Below the pieces are notes generated by a model, which was given only the letters and a program-made list of their open reading frames with translations, did no database searches and had not been told where the DNA came from. A stretch of 64,000 nucleotides of DNA from Cytobacillus dafuensis (GTDB lineage: Bacteria; Bacillota; Bacilli; Bacillales; Cytobacillaceae). A program made the position numbers and the translations under genes. The DNA lies in assembly GCF_007995155.1 (NCBI RefSeq), contig NZ_CP042593.1, positions 2,770,001-2,834,000 of the forward strand. The letters run 5' to 3'. Of this stretch, positions 61,577-64,000 are shown one piece after another; the stretch's first letter is position 1, and every line of letters starts with the position of its first letter.

Positions 61577-63849
61577 TGCATTTCCTCCCTTCTCCGATAC
61601 AAAGCACTTAATTGAATAATTGGCTTAATATACCCCCAAAGCCAATCGGTTTTGTCATCATCTATTTGCAGAAGAGCATTTGCCCAATTCAGAACACGCT
61701 GATCCGTTTTGATATCGCCGGCTTCTTCCATATTGCGGCGAATCGAATAAGCCAGCATTGGAATAAATTTCAAGCTTTCTGTATCCCCTTTTTCTTTATA
61801 AAGCTGGTACATCCTGCTAAAATGAACGAGTTGATAGAGAAAAGCTGAACTGATCTTCCCTTCATTCCACCAGTTGGCAATCATTATCGCTTCTCCATTA
61901 AGCAGATTGAAATCCTCCCAGGTCATCACTGTATCAAAAAGAGCGATTTGATCACGTCCGCTTTGCTCCTCATTCATACGGCGGAACCGATTTGGAACTT
62001 CTTTTGCTTTTTCCAACTCCTTCTCAACTTCTTTAGCTACATGGGGAAGCGGCATATTAGGCTTAACAATCGATATACCGGCAGAAATAGAAACTTCTTT
62101 ATTCAGCCCTGCAAAACTATAAAACTTTTGTCTAACTTCTTTCGCGGCTTCCATAATTTCACTCCATGGACCGATAAAAAATAAATCATCTCCCCCGGAA
62201 AAGACAGTATAAATTCTTTTATATTTTGTGCATAATAGATCGTTAATTCCGCCTGAAAAGAATCGTTCAAGCTGCTTGCTTAACATAACGATATGCATGA
62301 GGGAAAAGGATTGCTGCTTTCTTTCATTGATTAAACCAACTGAAAACAGCATCCCTAAACGATCTACATCTGCCTTGAAATATCCAATTAAATGCTTTCC
62401 TTTACTGAATGCTGACAGCTGACTGAAGGTTAGTGGACTGTTGAGTTTACATTCCTCATTTAAATCTTTTAAATTAAGATTTTCACAATCTTCTTTCGAA
62501 GCCAGTGGAATAAAGTTTGCCATCCATTTCCCCTGGATTGGCGTATCGATTTTCAATAAAGGAGATTGATTCCACGATTGGATCAAATAAGTATTCTCAT
62601 CAGCATCGGATCCACTTTCTGCTAATTCTACACAAATATCATTTCCCAAATCGACGGACCGTTTATTTCTCAGCTTGGAATAAGGCCCTTTTTTAAACAG
62701 TAAATAATTAGTCTTTGGCAGGATTTGACCGATTTTTTCATCTAAGCTGCAGTATTCACAAATGTCTTCACCGCTTTGTTTCGGAAACTTATAGCAGCTT
62801 TCACAAGGAACATGTTTCTTAAAACTGTTATGAATAAAACATGATTCTATCCATCCTTCCTCATCCATTATTTGCACATTGAACGGCTGTCCCTTAACAA
62901 TTTGCAACATCTCATGCAAATTCGATAAAACATCTGGAAAATTACTCCACAATTCAAAAGGAGATACTTCCATCTCTGCTGTATTTAAGCTAATGGATCC
63001 ATGAAAACGTTGGTAAAAATAGTTATTGGTGCTATTTTTCCAACACTCTAGTGACTCATTCCCAGGGATGAGTGCATAGAATATACCACCTGCTGACAGT
63101 ACTAGATTGTGAATCGGCATCTTCGTATCCAATAAAAGACGGTGGGCCGATGATTCTGCAAGCAATCCCAGCGCAAAGCTTCTAGCCCTGAGCCTTTTTG
63201 CTACATTTCCAGTACCGATACGGGCAATATCAAATAAATAGGATTGGATTCCCGATACATCGCCGAGTACAATTTTTAATGTATGATGATCTCTTAATGC
63301 AATGATGATCGCACTTAGTGTTTTTAAGTATTCTGCAAGAGAAATAAAAGGATATTTAGCACCCGCGGCAATAGATGTCAGCCAGAGCTCAGCCCAGGCA
63401 AAAAATTGGGATATTCTTACTTCGCTGTCTGCCTGTAATGCATCGGACAAAAATCGGTGAAAAGAATCACCAATCTTCTCCCAATATTTATATAAATCCT
63501 TATGATTTGGTCTGGATACAGAAGGATAATAGACAGGTTTATCCCATTGCTCAGGTTCATAATAGGTCATACGGCGGCCCGCTTCTTCCTGAAATAAATG
63601 AAGATGACTAAAAATTGATTCAAGAGCCGTTGGATGTTCATCAATTATGTCTTCAATTTGTTGATAGAAGCTGATCTGTGAATCTGGATGATCCCAGCTG
63701 CAAATCCACTCTTCCCCCCATGGGATTTCGGCTATTTTGTTTTTACATGCCATTGCCTGTATAGGAGCGTAGATCTTCAACCTGGCATAAAGGGCATAAA
63801 GAACAGTGTATTCTGCCCTTTTGATAAAAACATCCTTATCAAAGCTCAT
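61573..63849 (-). CDS. cas10: Cas10 (Csm1), cyclase-competent but without a visible HD nuclease motif
   Basis: 758-residue signature subunit of type III systems. Palm1 has LGDVSGIQSYLF near 195; a zinc knuckle uses Cys349, 352, 364 and 367; palm2 has IGYFKADVDRLGMLFS near 490 and the cyclase motif TVFSGGDDLFF with GGDD at 552-555. The N-terminal 170 residues show no His-Asp motif of the HD nuclease; the nearest text is WDHPDS at 52-57. So messenger synthesis is expected, but single-strand DNA cleavage is doubtful. Messenger could be cyclic oligoadenylate, SAM-AMP or both, given the two effectors encoded downstream. First gene of the visible operon. Confidence 0.93.
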   Translation of the reverse strand: MSFDKDVFIKRAEYTVLYALYARLKIYAPIQAMACKNKIAEIPWGEEWICSWDHPDSQISFYQQIEDIIDEHPTALESIFSHLHLFQEEAGRRMTYYEPEQWDKPVYYPSVSRPNHKDLYKYWEKIGDSFHRFLSDALQADSEVRISQFFAWAELWLTSIAAGAKYPFISLAEYLKTLSAIIIALRDHHTLKIVLGDVSGIQSYLFDIARIGTGNVAKRLRARSFALGLLAESSAHRLLLDTKMPIHNLVLSAGGIFYALIPGNESLECWKNSTNNYFYQRFHGSISLNTAEMEVSPFELWSNFPDVLSNLHEMLQIVKGQPFNVQIMDEEGWIESCFIHNSFKKHVPCESCYKFPKQSGEDICEYCSLDEKIGQILPKTNYLLFKKGPYSKLRNKRSVDLGNDICVELAESGSDADENTYLIQSWNQSPLLKIDTPIQGKWMANFIPLASKEDCENLNLKDLNEECKLNSPLTFSQLSAFSKGKHLIGYFKADVDRLGMLFSVGLINERKQQSFSLMHIVMLSKQLERFFSGGINDLLCTKYKRIYTVFSGGDDLFFIGPWSEIMEAAKEVRQKFYSFAGLNKEVSISAGISIVKPNMPLPHVAKEVEKELEKAKEVPNRFRRMNEEQSGRDQIALFDTVMTWEDFNLLNGEAIMIANWWNEGKISSAFLYQLVHFSRMYQLYKEKGDTESLKFIPMLAYSIRRNMEEAGDIKTDQRVLNWANALLQIDDDKTDWLWGYIKPIIQLSALYRRREEMH

Positions 63850-64000
63850 TTATGATCCCTTCTTTCAAAACAGAAAAATTCATCTTCTGCGAGAAATCTG
63901 TTCAGTGATGTTATTCATACTGGACATAACCGTGCATGCATATCGCACAGCCTTTTCCGACATCAACAATTATTTTGAAATATCATTCAATTTAAAGAGA
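63850..64000. other. Region upstream of cas10 at the window edge
   Basis: 150 bases with GAAGGGAT before the cas10 ATG. No complete gene; a short minus-strand frame reading VDVGKGCAICMHGYVQYE is preceded by stops. Promoter not resolved, and further cas genes could lie beyond the edge. Confidence 0.35.

Overview
The window is low-GC DNA from an aerobic, spore-former-type Firmicute of the Bacillaceae. Evidence: AT-rich intergenic DNA, strong GGAGG-type ribosome binding sites, a SipW/TasA pair, a HelD-type helicase, a possible cre site and two Bacillus-style interspersed repeats. I cannot name the species. The left edge (1-1712) is a graveyard of decayed genes (DinB, PepV, a medium-chain dehydrogenase).

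Region A (6.3-25.6 kb) is a bacterial microcompartment (BMC) locus. One minus-strand operon (14690 down to 6397) encodes a class II aldolase, a CoA-acylating aldehyde dehydrogenase, five BMC-domain shell proteins, a PduL phosphotransacylase, an EutN/CcmL vertex protein, a CoA-disulfide reductase/NADH oxidase-like flavoprotein and a two-subunit CoA-transferase. A second operon (22158 down to 16104) encodes a sugar-binding lipoprotein, an ABC ATPase, a permease, an MtnK-type kinase and an MtnA-type isomerase. A DeoR-family regulator lies between them. Together they suggest import of a 5-deoxy-pentose such as 5-methylthioribose or 5-deoxyribose, phosphorylation, isomerisation, aldol cleavage to DHAP plus a C2 aldehyde, and conversion of the aldehyde to acyl-CoA and acyl-phosphate inside a protein shell. 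Aldolase, aldehyde dehydrogenase and PduL each carry an amphipathic terminal helix of the encapsulation-peptide type. A chemoreceptor gene and a second copy of the binding protein sit just upstream and may provide chemotaxis to the same sugar.

Region B (26-49 kb) is more ordinary chromosome: a membrane histidine kinase, an HD-GYP protein, HelD, an iron alcohol dehydrogenase broken by a stop codon, two EamA exporters divergent from a MocR regulator with a near-perfect palindrome between them, a TasA-like protein with SipW, a very large dockerin-bearing subtilase, an RRNPP-like regulator, an HtrA-like protease and small membrane proteins. Copies of a palindromic MITE-like repeat occur at 14.9, 15.9, 27.9 and (decayed) 46.4 kb.

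Region C (50.3-63.9 kb) is an unusual type III CRISPR-Cas locus on the minus strand: cas10 (GGDD present, no recognisable HD motif), csm2, csm3, csm4, a CARF-HEPN ribonuclease gene, a CorA-like membrane protein gene and cas6. No csm5, cas1 or cas2 is seen. Downstream are two linked unknown genes, one for a protein of repeated winged-helix-like modules and one for a 1041-residue coiled-coil and disordered protein. Beyond them, on the opposite strand, is a four-repeat diverged array whose repeats keep a small stem and an ATTAA-type 3' handle. Regions A and C are the two most promising systems in the window.
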